Source: Deinococcus depolymerans
GTDB taxonomy: Bacteria; Deinococcota; Deinococci; Deinococcales; Deinococcaceae
Assembly: GCF_039522025.1 (NCBI RefSeq)
Contig: NZ_BAAADB010000028.1
Coordinates: 1-36,087 of the forward strand
Length of the DNA stretch: 36,087 nt
Direction of reading: 5' to 3'
Shown: piece after piece, positions 1 through 7,728 of the stretch
How positions within the stretch are numbered: the stretch's first letter is position 1
Layout: every line of letters begins with the position of its first letter
Notes under the pieces: generated by a model
Database searches by the model: none
Told to the model about the DNA's origin: nothing
The model's input: the letters and a program-made list of their open reading frames with translations, nothing else
Translations under genes and position numbers: made by a program

Positions 1-95
1 TGGGCGTGCGAGGCATAGTCACTTCGCATCAAGGCCCATGAGACCGGGGAATTTCAAGCCCCTGCCTCCTGGGCCTTCGTGCTGGTCGCTGTTCT

Positions 96-228
96 CTCGC
101 CCGTGGAAACTCTTGGCTGACAATCCGGACCTTCACCGGATGGCCGGCTCCACGTCCGGAACCCGCCCAGCTCCTCCTCGCTTCGCTCGGATTGAACGGC
201 TTTGCAAGCCATTCAACCGGAGTCCGTG
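96..228 (+). repeat. Diverged copy of the ~133-bp structured repeat
   Basis: This stretch matches the copies at 5132, 10350 and 35614 over most of its length: the hairpin AATCCGG-7 nt-CCGGAT near 117, the segment GCTCCACGTCCGGAACCCG, the CTTCGCTCGGATTGAA segment, and the right end CCGGAGTCCGTG. The left terminus has decayed and its boundary is approximate. The right end directly abuts the TCA that is the stop codon of the minus-strand carboxylesterase. Positions 1-95 hold nothing I can identify. Confidence 0.7.
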
Positions 229-1854
229 TCAGTTGAGGTTCAGGCCGCTCCACAGGTCACAGCGGTGGTCCTGCGCGAAGCGGTCACTGACCTGGGCGCC
301 CTGAGGCGTGAACACCATCACGGGCGTCGCCTCTCCTCGCACCGGGGACCAGCCGGGCAGTCCCGGCGTGCCGGTGCGGGCGAACTGCGCCCAGCTGCGG
401 CTGAACGTGGCGGACAGGGCGTCCTGGGCGGGCGTGAAATCGGCCGGGTCGGCCAGCCCATCGATGCGGGTGCGCAGGGCGTACACCAGACTGCTCGAAT
501 GCGTGGCGCCCAGGCCCGGCAGATCCCCGGGAGGTGTCAGGAGGGTCACGGCGTCCGGATCGGCGAACTCGAAGGCGTAGGTGGGCGTGAAGGCCGACAG
601 GGCGCGCGCGACGTTCACGGCGGGGCAGGCGAACACGCCGTCCGTGAACATGTCCGAGAAGGCCAGCGCGGGCGTGGCGTACTGCCGGGCCGGGTAGGCG
701 TTCAGGATGCGCGTGACGTTGCGCGCGCCGCCCAGCAGGCCAGCCGCGCCCCAGTACAGCGGGAGGCTCATGCTGCGTCCCTCCGGAACGGCGATCTTCA
801 CGAACAGGCGGCCCTCGTCGCGGTTGGTGCCGGCCAGGACGGGCACCCGGTTGAACTGCCCGGCCCGGTAGGCGTCCAGCAGCGGGCGGGGCAGCAGGGG
901 CCCGCCGTACACCGGGGACCACACCAGGTTCGGCAGGGGACGCAGGCCCGGCACCTTCCCCGCCGTGAGTTTCGGGGCGTCCAGGGTGCGCAGGCAGGCC
1001 AGGGTGTCGCGGCTGCACCCGAGGCGGCTGGCGTACGCGACGTTGCGGCGCGAGGCGTCGGCCGCCGTCACAGAATTGCCGGGACTGGCGCACAGGCCAC
1101 TCTGAATGATGGCCCGGTGGAACAGACCGGCCGAGGCGGGCGACGCCAGGTGCGCGCAGGTGCTCATGCCGCCTGCGGACTCGCCGAACAGCGTGACATT
1201 CCCGGCGTCCCCGCCGAACGCGGCGATGTTGTCCCGCACCCAGCGCAGCGCAGCCTGCTGGTCCATCAGGCCGTAGTTGCCGGAAGTTCCGCCGCCCTCG
1301 GCGTCGAGTCCGGGCAGCGCCAGGAATCCCAGCGGTCCCAGGCGGTAGTTCAGCGTGACGACGACCACATCCTCGCGCCGCGCGAGTTCGGATCCGTCGT
1401 ACAGGCTGCCGGCCCCGCTCGTGAAGGCCCCGCCGTGAATCCAGACCATGACCGGGCGGGGCGCGGCGGCGCGGGCCGGGGCGTACACGTTCAGGAACAG
1501 GCAGTCCTCGTCACCGCGCACCTGACCGCCGGTCTCGCCGGGCGCGGCGAACACGCCCACCACGACCTGCACGCACTCGCTGCCGGGTCGCGTGGCCGCG
1601 CGCGGCGCGGTCCAGCGGGGGCCGGGGGCCGGCGGCTGCCAGCGGCGCGGGCCGGTGGGCGGCGCGGCGTACGGCAGGCCCAGGTAACGGGTCACGCCGG
1701 CGTCCGTGACGCCCGTCACCGGCCCCTGGGTGGTCGTCACGGCGGACGGGGCGGGCAGCGCCGACTGGGCCCGCACGTTCCCTCCGGGCAGGGCCAGCAG
1801 GCTTGCGAGGGCGGCGGAACGCAGGACGCGGGCAGTCGGGCTCAGTGAACGCAT
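229..1854 (-). CDS. Secreted type-B carboxylesterase
   Basis: A 541-residue carboxylesterase family protein (alpha/beta hydrolase) that would hydrolyse carboxylic esters, probably outside the cytoplasm. Residues 1-29 look like a Sec signal peptide with a likely cut after NVRA. The oxyanion-hole motif HGGAF is at 140-144, the nucleophile elbow GESAGG at 224-229 (Ser226), the acid in NRDEG (Glu347) and the histidine in GATHSSS (His452), so the whole triad is present. Length is normal for the family. The ATG at 1854 has a GGAGG six bases upstream. The open frame continues far upstream, antisense to the next gene, but that part shows no family match. It is divergent from the DUF2325 gene, and a structured repeat ends exactly at its stop codon. 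The substrate cannot be told from sequence. Confidence 0.9.
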   Translation of the reverse strand: MRSLSPTARVLRSAALASLLALPGGNVRAQSALPAPSAVTTTQGPVTGVTDAGVTRYLGLPYAAPPTGPRRWQPPAPGPRWTAPRAATRPGSECVQVVVGVFAAPGETGGQVRGDEDCLFLNVYAPARAAAPRPVMVWIHGGAFTSGAGSLYDGSELARREDVVVVTLNYRLGPLGFLALPGLDAEGGGTSGNYGLMDQQAALRWVRDNIAAFGGDAGNVTLFGESAGGMSTCAHLASPASAGLFHRAIIQSGLCASPGNSVTAADASRRNVAYASRLGCSRDTLACLRTLDAPKLTAGKVPGLRPLPNLVWSPVYGGPLLPRPLLDAYRAGQFNRVPVLAGTNRDEGRLFVKIAVPEGRSMSLPLYWGAAGLLGGARNVTRILNAYPARQYATPALAFSDMFTDGVFACPAVNVARALSAFTPTYAFEFADPDAVTLLTPPGDLPGLGATHSSSLVYALRTRIDGLADPADFTPAQDALSATFSRSWAQFARTGTPGLPGWSPVRGEATPVMVFTPQGAQVSDRFAQDHRCDLWSGLNLN

Positions 1855-2011
1855 GGAACCTCCGGAGCGGCAGCGGTGGGCAGCAGGCAGGACGCCTCTG
1901 AACAGAAGACCTCTGCATGTTCGCCTGTTCCGGCCGACGCTGCCTTCACCGGCCCTCAATGAGTGCGGCGCGTCTGCGTTCCGGGCGGCAGATCGGCGAC
2001 ACTGGAAGGGT

Positions 2012-4042
2012 ATGGTCCGATTGCGCACTCCTGACGGGCGTTCCCTGCCCGGCCCGATGTCCACGCTGCGCGTGCAGGCGCCGGACACCTTCGCGCTGGA
2101 CCCGCCCGGCGGTCTGTGTGCCCACCCGACGCTGCTGCGCGGCGCACTGGACACCCTCGCGGCGCGGCTGGACGCCATGATGGACCGCGCCGAGCAGGAC
2201 GAGACCCTGACCGTGCCGGCCCAGGCGGCCCTGATCCGCGCCGTGCCGCTCGGGCAGGCGCTCGTCACCGGGCTGGCCGGGTACGCCGCCGCGCCGGACC
2301 GGACGCTGCTCGAACGCCTGAGTGACCTCGCCCTGACGCTGAGCCTCACGCAACCGGACGAGAGCCGCTGGACCCCGAGACTGGGCGCCATCGCGGCCGC
2401 CGCCGGCGACCCGTGGCTCGAAGGCGTCCCCCTGCTGCCGGACGAGGACGCCGCCATGATCACCCTGACGCTGGACGCCGCGCTCGCCGCCGGCGTAAAG
2501 GTCGGCGAGCGCGGCGAGGCCCGCCTGACCTGGGCCGGCGTGCGCCGCCCGGCCCCGCTGCGCGACCCGCTGACCCCCCTGCGCGCGGCCCTGACCCCCC
2601 CCGCCACACTGGAACCCGCGCGGCACGGCGCGGGCCAGGCGCTGCGGCAGCTGGCCCTGAGCGACCGCGAGGCGGAACGCAACGCCGCGCTGCTGCTGCT
2701 GTTCGTGTGCGGCCGCGACCGCCTGGAGGACCTGCCGCTGATCCTGGCCCTGGACGCCGCCCTGGTGCTGCTGCGCGCCCTGAACGCACAGGACCCCACG
2801 CCGGCCGCGGCGCGGCTGCTGGAGCTGCACGCGGGGCTGCACGCGGAACTGGGCCACCCGGACCTGCCGCGCGCGCAGCGCGAACGCCGCCAGACGACCG
2901 GGGACCTCAGCGGCCACACCCTGGCCGCGCGGCGCACCCTGCGCGCCCTGCGCTTTGCCCGGGCGCGGCCGCTCACGCCCGAGGCGCAGGAGCACCTGAA
3001 CGCCCTGTGGGACGCCCTGCACGATCTGGACGAGGACCTGTCGCGCGGCGTGACGCCCGACCGGGACCCGGACCTGCGCGCCCGGCTGCTGCTGCTGAGC
3101 CTGCAGGGCCTGACGAGCACCGCGCGCGCGCCGGGCCTGCGGCTCCCACCGATGGTGCAGCTGGCCGCGCAGGTGTCGGGCGTGGACCCGCTGTGGGCCT
3201 GGGAGCGAACCCAGCCGGACCGGTTCACGTCCGTGCCGCTGCACGGGCACCTGGGACGCGCCGCGCTTCCGCTGGAACTGCTGGCCCTGCGCGGCACGCC
3301 CTTCTGGGACACCTGGGGAACCGAGGTGCGCCGCCTGATCGCCCTGGCCGGCGGAAACCTGCTCGCCACCGTGCGCCGCACAGGCCTGCGCCTGCCGGAT
3401 CAGGCGTTCCTGGAAGGATACCTGGGCAGGTTCGGTCCGCTGCGCGCCCTGCCGCTGGATCCGCCCGCCCTGAACGCCTTTCACGCCGCGCTGCTGCGCC
3501 TGCTGCCGGACGCCCGCGCGCAGGCGCAGGCCCTGGCCGCCCCCGCGGAAGCGCCGGTGCTCCCGCAAGAGGCGGCCGACCTCCCGCCCGCCGGTCCGGC
3601 CCGCGCGGACCCCACGCCCCGTCCGGTTCCCGCCACCCCGGACGCACCGGACTGGCCCGCGCACGTCCTGACCGTCCGTGAACACCTGCGCGGGCGGCGG
3701 GTGGTGCTGCTGGGCGGGGTTCCCAGCGCCCCGCACCGCGCCGCCCTGTGCGCCGCGTTCGAGCTGGGCGACCTGGACTGGATCGGCAGCGCCGAGTACG
3801 CGCACGGCACGCACGCGCAGGCGCACGTCACGCCGGACACCGCCGTCGTGATCCTGGCGATCCGCTGGATGGCACACGCGCACAACGCCCTGCGGGACGT
3901 GGCGCGCGCGCGCGGCGTGCCGTACGTGATGCACCCCGGCGGTCTGTCGCCCAGCAGCGTGGCGTGGCAGATCGGGCAGCAGGTCAGTCAGCAGCTCGGC
4001 CAGCAGGCTGGCCCGGCACTACCGGACAACACAGGCGATTGA
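2012..4042 (+). CDS. DUF2325 domain protein with long helical N-terminal region
   Basis: A 676-residue protein of unknown function. The first ~510 residues are Leu/Ala/Arg-rich and look all-helical, with no recognised motif. A Pro/Ala-rich linker follows at about 515-545, then a C-terminal DUF2325 domain at about 560-655. That domain shows VVLLGG at its start, a mid-domain VVILAI strand and the HAHNALRDVARARGVP segment. The start chosen is the ATG at 2012; GGAAGG lies almost against it, so it may be leaderless or begin further in (ATG 2057). The final residues PALPDNTGD are encoded by DNA matching the replication iterons of this window. It lies beside the replication module, but no role there is shown. 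DUF2325 proteins are largely uncharacterised. Confidence 0.8.
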   Translation: MVRLRTPDGRSLPGPMSTLRVQAPDTFALDPPGGLCAHPTLLRGALDTLAARLDAMMDRAEQDETLTVPAQAALIRAVPLGQALVTGLAGYAAAPDRTLLERLSDLALTLSLTQPDESRWTPRLGAIAAAAGDPWLEGVPLLPDEDAAMITLTLDAALAAGVKVGERGEARLTWAGVRRPAPLRDPLTPLRAALTPPATLEPARHGAGQALRQLALSDREAERNAALLLLFVCGRDRLEDLPLILALDAALVLLRALNAQDPTPAAARLLELHAGLHAELGHPDLPRAQRERRQTTGDLSGHTLAARRTLRALRFARARPLTPEAQEHLNALWDALHDLDEDLSRGVTPDRDPDLRARLLLLSLQGLTSTARAPGLRLPPMVQLAAQVSGVDPLWAWERTQPDRFTSVPLHGHLGRAALPLELLALRGTPFWDTWGTEVRRLIALAGGNLLATVRRTGLRLPDQAFLEGYLGRFGPLRALPLDPPALNAFHAALLRLLPDARAQAQALAAPAEAPVLPQEAADLPPAGPARADPTPRPVPATPDAPDWPAHVLTVREHLRGRRVVLLGGVPSAPHRAALCAAFELGDLDWIGSAEYAHGTHAQAHVTPDTAVVILAIRWMAHAHNALRDVARARGVPYVMHPGGLSPSSVAWQIGQQVSQQLGQQAGPALPDNTGD

Positions 4043-4043
4043 C
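4018..4043 (+). repeat. Isolated iteron-like site over the DUF2325 stop codon
   Basis: The sequence from 4018 to 4040 equals the iteron core found at 6759-7167 with one change (A for T at 4031). It runs through the last codons and into the stop of the DUF2325 gene. It is about 2.7 kb from the array and sits 48 bases upstream of the alcohol dehydrogenase start. Confidence 0.8.
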
Positions 4044-4077
4044 CGCAGCGGCGGACGCACCCAACCCGGCTCCCTGC

Positions 4078-4083
4078 TACGGT
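4078..4083 (+). promoter_or_regulatory. Candidate -10 box for leaderless alcohol dehydrogenase mRNA
   Basis: TACGGT fits TANNNT and lies seven bases before the ATG at 4091. No clear -35 is visible at 16-18 bases upstream. The spacing is the leaderless pattern known in Deinococcus. Confidence 0.35.
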
Positions 4084-4090
4084 GGGCGGC

Positions 4091-5131
4091 ATGCGCGCCC
4101 TGATGTACGAAGCGTTCGGAGTCCTGCCCACCATCCAGACGGTGCCCGATCCGGTGCCCACCCCGGACGGCGTGGTCGTGGAGGTCGGCGCGAGCGGCGT
4201 GTGCCGCAGCGACTGGCACGGCTGGATGGGACACGACCCGGACATCCGCCTGCCGCACGTCCCGGGTCACGAACTGGCGGGCACGGTCGTGGCGGTCGGC
4301 GCGCAGGTCACGGCCTTCCGGGTGGGGGAGAGGGTCACCGTGCCGTTCGTGGCCGGCTGCGGCCGCTGCGGCCCCTGCCGCGCCGGGGATCAGCAGGTGT
4401 GCCACGCGCAGTTCCAGCCGGGCTTCACGCACTGGGGATCGTTCGCGCCGCTGGTGGCACTCGGGTACGCCGATCAGAACCTCGTCCGGCTGCCGGACAG
4501 CATGGATTTCGTGACGGCGGCCAGCCTCGGGTGCCGCTACTCCACGGCGTTCCGCGCCGTGTCGCAGCAGGGCCGCGTGCGGGGCGGCGAGTGGGTGGCC
4601 GTGCACGGATGCGGCGGCGTGGGGCTGTCTGCTGTGCAGATCGCGGCCAGTCTGGGCGCGCGCGTGATCGCCGTGGACATTGACGACTCGAAGCTCGCGC
4701 TGGCCGCGCAGCTGGGCGCGGAACACACCCTGAACGCCACCCGTCTCCCGGACCTGCCGGCGGTCATCGCCGATCTGAGCGGCGGCGGCGCGCACCTGTC
4801 CCTGGACGCGCTGGGTCACCCGCAGACCCTGGTGAACTCGGTGCTGTGCCTGCGCACCCGCGGCCGGCACGTGCAGGTGGGCCTGCTGCTGGCCGACCAG
4901 GCGCGTCCGGCCGTGCCGATGGACCGCGTGATCGGCCGGGAACTGGAACTGCTCGGCAGCCACGGCATGGCGGCGCACACCTACCCGCAGATGCTGGGCC
5001 TGATCGAGCGGGGTCAGCTGAACCCGGCGGCGCTGATCGGGACGCGCATCGACCTCGCCGGGGCCGCGCAGGCACTGGTCGGCATGGATACCTTCGCGGG
5101 GGTCGGTGTGACGGTCATCGACCGCTTCTGA
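4091..5131 (+). CDS. Zinc-dependent alcohol dehydrogenase (MDR family)
   Basis: A 346-residue medium-chain dehydrogenase/reductase that would oxidise an alcohol with NAD(P). Catalytic-zinc ligands are Cys38 (GVCRSDWHG), His60-Glu61 (PGHE) and probably Cys148. Structural-zinc cysteines are at 90, 93, 96 and 104 ([15 protein letters not shown]). The Rossmann glycine motif GCGGVG is near 171-176. I chose the ATG at 4091 over the GTG at 4082 because the protein then begins MRALMYEAF, normal for the family, and a TANNNT box lies seven bases upstream. The TGA stop forms the left flank of a structured repeat. It is convergent with repA. The substrate is unknown. Confidence 0.88.
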   Translation: MRALMYEAFGVLPTIQTVPDPVPTPDGVVVEVGASGVCRSDWHGWMGHDPDIRLPHVPGHELAGTVVAVGAQVTAFRVGERVTVPFVAGCGRCGPCRAGDQQVCHAQFQPGFTHWGSFAPLVALGYADQNLVRLPDSMDFVTAASLGCRYSTAFRAVSQQGRVRGGEWVAVHGCGGVGLSAVQIAASLGARVIAVDIDDSKLALAAQLGAEHTLNATRLPDLPAVIADLSGGGAHLSLDALGHPQTLVNSVLCLRTRGRHVQVGLLLADQARPAVPMDRVIGRELELLGSHGMAAHTYPQMLGLIERGQLNPAALIGTRIDLAGAAQALVGMDTFAGVGVTVIDRF

Positions 5132-5264
5132 TACGGATTCCGTCTGTTTCGCCGACAATCCGGAAGTTCACCGGATTGCCAGCTCCACGTCCGGAACCCG
5201 TTTCTCTCCTGCTCGCTCCGCTCGGATTGAATGGGCTGCAAAGGCCATTCAATCGGAGTCCGTA
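5132..5264 (+). repeat. ~133-bp structured repeat, copy between adh and repA
   Basis: One of the best-preserved copies. Imperfect terminal inverted repeats TACGGATTCCG and CGGAGTCCGTA enclose an inner hairpin (AATCCGG 5157-5163 with CCGGATT 5171-5177, 7-nt loop) and a 3' hairpin (GATTGAATGG with CCATTCAATC). Both flanks are TGA (5129-5131, the alcohol dehydrogenase stop, and 5265-5267). It fills the gap between two convergent genes, where its hairpins could also end transcription. Confidence 0.85.
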
Positions 5265-5273
5265 TGACATCCG

Positions 5274-6698
5274 TCAGGCCTGGGTCCGCAGTTCGCCGAG
5301 CAGCAGCAGCAGGTCGGCCGTGTAGGCGTCCAGCGTGCCGTCCACCTTGGCCTTCGAGGCGGCGCGGGTCGCCTCGATCGGATCGGGGCGGCCCACGATC
5401 AGGCCCATGCGCAGCAGCGCGTACTCACTGACGCTCAGCCGCTCGCGCAGCAGGAACTGCAGGGTCTTCAGGGCAGCGTCCACCTGCGCCTCGAGCGGTT
5501 GCGGTTCGTTCACGGCCTCGTCGAGGGTGGGCATGTACGAACTGCGCCCCTCGGGCTTCCCGGGCGGGGTGGAGGCCGCCACGTCCGGGTACTTGCCTTC
5601 CTGATCGCGGATGACGTCCACCAGCAGCGCCGAGCGGCTGCGGACCCGGTACCCGCCGCTGATCAGGCGCTGGAATTTCTCCAGGCGTTCCCGCACGTGC
5701 GCCTCGCCGAACTCTTCGGTCAGGCGCTGCGCGACGGCCAGCGACACCCGGTGACGGCGCAGCTCCTCGGCAAGCGCGGACGTGACCGGCCGCGGGTCCG
5801 TCCCGTCAGGGGTGTTCGCGTCGGCCGTCACGGTGCCCGCGAACCGGTACGTGAGTTTCTGGGTCCGGCCCCGGCCCTCATATTCCACGCCGCTGAGGTA
5901 GCGCCGCTCCATGAGTTCCTCGTGTGCGCCCTGCAGGGTAGAGCGGATCTTGTTGCTGCGCTGGTCGACGATCTTGCACGCCTCGGCCCAGTCCATCAGG
6001 TTCACCGTGAAGCTCGGCAGGGGCACGGTCGGATCCTCCGGCGGATAGCGGCGCGCGTCGAGCAGGCGGTAGAGGGCGCGGGTCAGGGGCCGGTCGAGGC
6101 TGGTCAGGAATTCCAGGTCCAGCGGTTTGGTGTACTGGGCGCGGATGGACCGGACGATGGGTTCGGCCAGCCGGATCTTGAGGGTGCTGCTGCGGCTCAG
6201 GCCCAGGTCCTCGTCCCCGCTGGTGAACTCGAGGCCCTCGAGGTAGTTGAAGGTCACGGTCGTCCAGTTGCCGCGCCGGTGGTCCCGCCACGCTTCCGAG
6301 GCGGTGTAGGTGGCGGTACGCAGCCGGAACAGCGTCTGCCGCAGGTTCTGGTAGTAGCGCCCGGAGTCGTCCAGACCGGCCCGCTTGAGGATCTGGTACG
6401 CGCTGGTGTTCAGCAGGCCGTCGGCGGGGCAGCCGGTCTCGACGTACAGGTCGATGAGGGCGGTGGCGATGTCGCCGTCCAGGCCGTGGGGTACGCCGCC
6501 GTACTTGGGCATGGCGTCGCAGGTCAGCCGTGCGGGCCGCCCGTCCACGTTGAAGTCGACCGTCCATGAGGAGAAGGAATCCGGCACGCGTTCCTGAATA
6601 CTGATCAGGCCCAGACGGCTGACGTTCGCTTCCTCAATCCGGCTGACATCCGGCAGGGGAGTGGGGGCTGGTTTCTCCGGGCGCTTTCTTCGCGTCAA
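5274..6698 (-). CDS. repA: Plasmid-type replication initiator protein A
   Basis: A 474-residue protein resembling the replication initiator protein A family found on Deinococcus plasmids and chromids. It would bind the iterons just upstream of its gene and open the origin. The conserved block covers about residues 25-270, with LISIQERVPDSFSSW, DIATALIDLY, the YYQNLRQTLFRLRTATY segment and SLDRPLTRALYRLLDARRYP, likely winged-helix DNA-binding parts. The rest is helical and charged. The start is TTG (6698-6696), chosen because AGGAGG lies eight bases upstream and no in-frame ATG fits near the conserved block. The gene reads away from the iteron array. No partition genes accompany it here. Confidence 0.87.
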   Translation of the reverse strand: MTRRKRPEKPAPTPLPDVSRIEEANVSRLGLISIQERVPDSFSSWTVDFNVDGRPARLTCDAMPKYGGVPHGLDGDIATALIDLYVETGCPADGLLNTSAYQILKRAGLDDSGRYYQNLRQTLFRLRTATYTASEAWRDHRRGNWTTVTFNYLEGLEFTSGDEDLGLSRSSTLKIRLAEPIVRSIRAQYTKPLDLEFLTSLDRPLTRALYRLLDARRYPPEDPTVPLPSFTVNLMDWAEACKIVDQRSNKIRSTLQGAHEELMERRYLSGVEYEGRGRTQKLTYRFAGTVTADANTPDGTDPRPVTSALAEELRRHRVSLAVAQRLTEEFGEAHVRERLEKFQRLISGGYRVRSRSALLVDVIRDQEGKYPDVAASTPPGKPEGRSSYMPTLDEAVNEPQPLEAQVDAALKTLQFLLRERLSVSEYALLRMGLIVGRPDPIEATRAASKAKVDGTLDAYTADLLLLLGELRTQA

Positions 6699-6706
6699 CC
6701 CTCGGT

Positions 6707-6720
6707 CCTCCTGTGGGTAA
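6707..6720 (-). promoter_or_regulatory. repA ribosome binding site with overlapping DnaA-box-like 9-mer
   Basis: On the minus strand AGGAGG (6712-6707) lies eight bases before the TTG start. TTACCCACA (6720-6712) differs at one position from the DnaA box TTATCCACA and overlaps the ribosome binding site by one base. TATGAT (6734-6729) is a possible -10 for repA, without a good -35. Confidence 0.4.
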
Positions 6721-6758
6721 TACCCTTCATCATACGCGTGCGCCCTTTGCGGACGCTA

Positions 6759-7167
6759 TACCGGACAACTCAGGCGATTTGAACAGGGCACTACCGGACA
6801 ACTCAGGCGATCGCATCGGGCGAAACGGGTGAAAACCTTCACCCAGAGGGCAAATAGTGCGCTGTACATCTTGTCTTCTCTGACTACCGGACAACTCAGG
6901 CGATTGACCCCCAGACTACCGGACAACTCAGGCGATTTACCGCCCGAACTACCGGACAACTCAGGCGATTCGGGAGACCCCACTACCGGACAACTCAGGC
7001 GATTTACCGCCCGAACTACCGGACAACTCAGGCGATTCGGGAGACCCCACTACCGGACAACTCAGGCGATTTACCGCCCGAACTACCGGACAACTCAGGC
7101 GATTCGGAGCAAAACTACCGGACAACTCAGGCGATTTACCGCCCGAACTACCGGACAACTCAGGCGA
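6759..7167 (+). repeat. Eleven iterons of the replication origin
   Basis: Eleven copies of TACCGGACAACTCAGGCGAT begin at 6759, 6792, 6885, 6917, 6950, 6984, 7017, 7051, 7084, 7116 and 7149, all in the same direction. Spacing is 32-34 bp except for a 93-bp gap between copies 2 and 3. Copies 4-11 alternate between two spacers (TACCGCCCGAAC, and CGGGAGACCCCAC or a variant), so the real unit is a dimer of about 67 bp. They are probably RepA binding sites, and copies nearest repA may also regulate it. Confidence 0.92.
6827..6844. promoter_or_regulatory. Palindrome in the gap between iterons 2 and 3
   Basis: GGGTGAA-AACC-TTCACCC is a perfect 7-bp inverted repeat in the only long gap of the array. 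It could be an operator for repA or a host-factor site. I see no further evidence. Confidence 0.35.
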
Positions 7168-7728
7168 AAAACCCGGAAAATGCCGTGTTTCTCAGAAGTG
7201 ACGGCGCGCCCTTGATGATGATCATCAAATATCTTTTAAAATCTTTTTTCAAAGAAGAAATCATCATCAGCACGTGAGCCTGCTCTCAGACCCCGGCTGG
7301 CACCCACCAGGACCTCAGAGGACGGGCATCCACCCCCAAATCAAGCTGTCGGACCATTCATAGGGAGTCGTGCGAAAGCGAATGCCCTTTCGCGGCGATC
7401 AGAGGGGCCTAGAAGCCCTGTCGACCGTCCCCCCCGACTCCCACTGCGGAAGGCATGCAGAAGGGGCCTTTACGGGCCGCTGGTAGGGAAATGGACTGGC
7501 TGCGCCCTCCCGGCAGATGTCTAGACATTGTGGTCGATTCTGATGTGGACCTGGAGGGCTGCTCCGCAGAGGGGCAGCCAAGAGGACTGTCGGGCGTGGA
7601 GTGGGCAACCCGGTGGTGTTCCGGGTCGTGGACGAAACAGACGGCAGTCCGTATGACGCCGCCGAATTCGCTCCCGCGCTGGCCATCCGGCTGCCATCAT
7701 GGAGACCGCGAGAGGAGGACCACCGCCC
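7168..7728. other. AT-rich origin segment, then 460 bp without a gene
   Basis: Positions 7212-7270 are very AT-rich in a roughly 70% GC window (runs such as ATCTTTTAAAATC and TCTTTTTTC). They are bounded by a perfect 10-bp inverted repeat, TGATGATGAT at 7213-7222 and ATCATCATCA at 7260-7269. Next to the iterons this is the natural candidate for the strand-opening element. From 7271 to 7728 I find no convincing gene; open frames there lack a ribosome binding site and family features. An inverted repeat copy lies at 7545-7653. Confidence 0.7.
7545..7653 (-). repeat. Structured repeat, reversed variant copy
   Basis: Read on the minus strand from 7653 it begins TACGGACTGCCGTCTGTTTC, then a hairpin ACCCGG-AACACCA-CCGGGT, then CCACTCCACGCCCGAC. 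It goes on to CTCTGCGGAGCAGC, which matches the copy at 10350. It belongs with the variant at 35880 (TACGGACTGCCG start, AACACCA loop). The 3' end is lost. Confidence 0.6.

Noticed and set aside
1855..3381. Long open frame upstream of the carboxylesterase on the minus strand, antisense to the DUF2325 gene
   Set aside because: High GC keeps the antisense frame open. The extra residues are Arg/Ser-rich with no family match, and the esterase has a GGAGG-preceded ATG at 1854.
6759..7167. Possible CRISPR array
   Set aside because: The spacers are themselves repeated (two alternating sequences), no cas genes are present, and a replication initiator adjoins it.
6829..7215. 128-codon open frame through the iterons with a repeating TTGQLRRF pattern
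   Set aside because: It is a by-product of the 33-bp periodicity, which keeps one frame open. It has no ribosome binding site.
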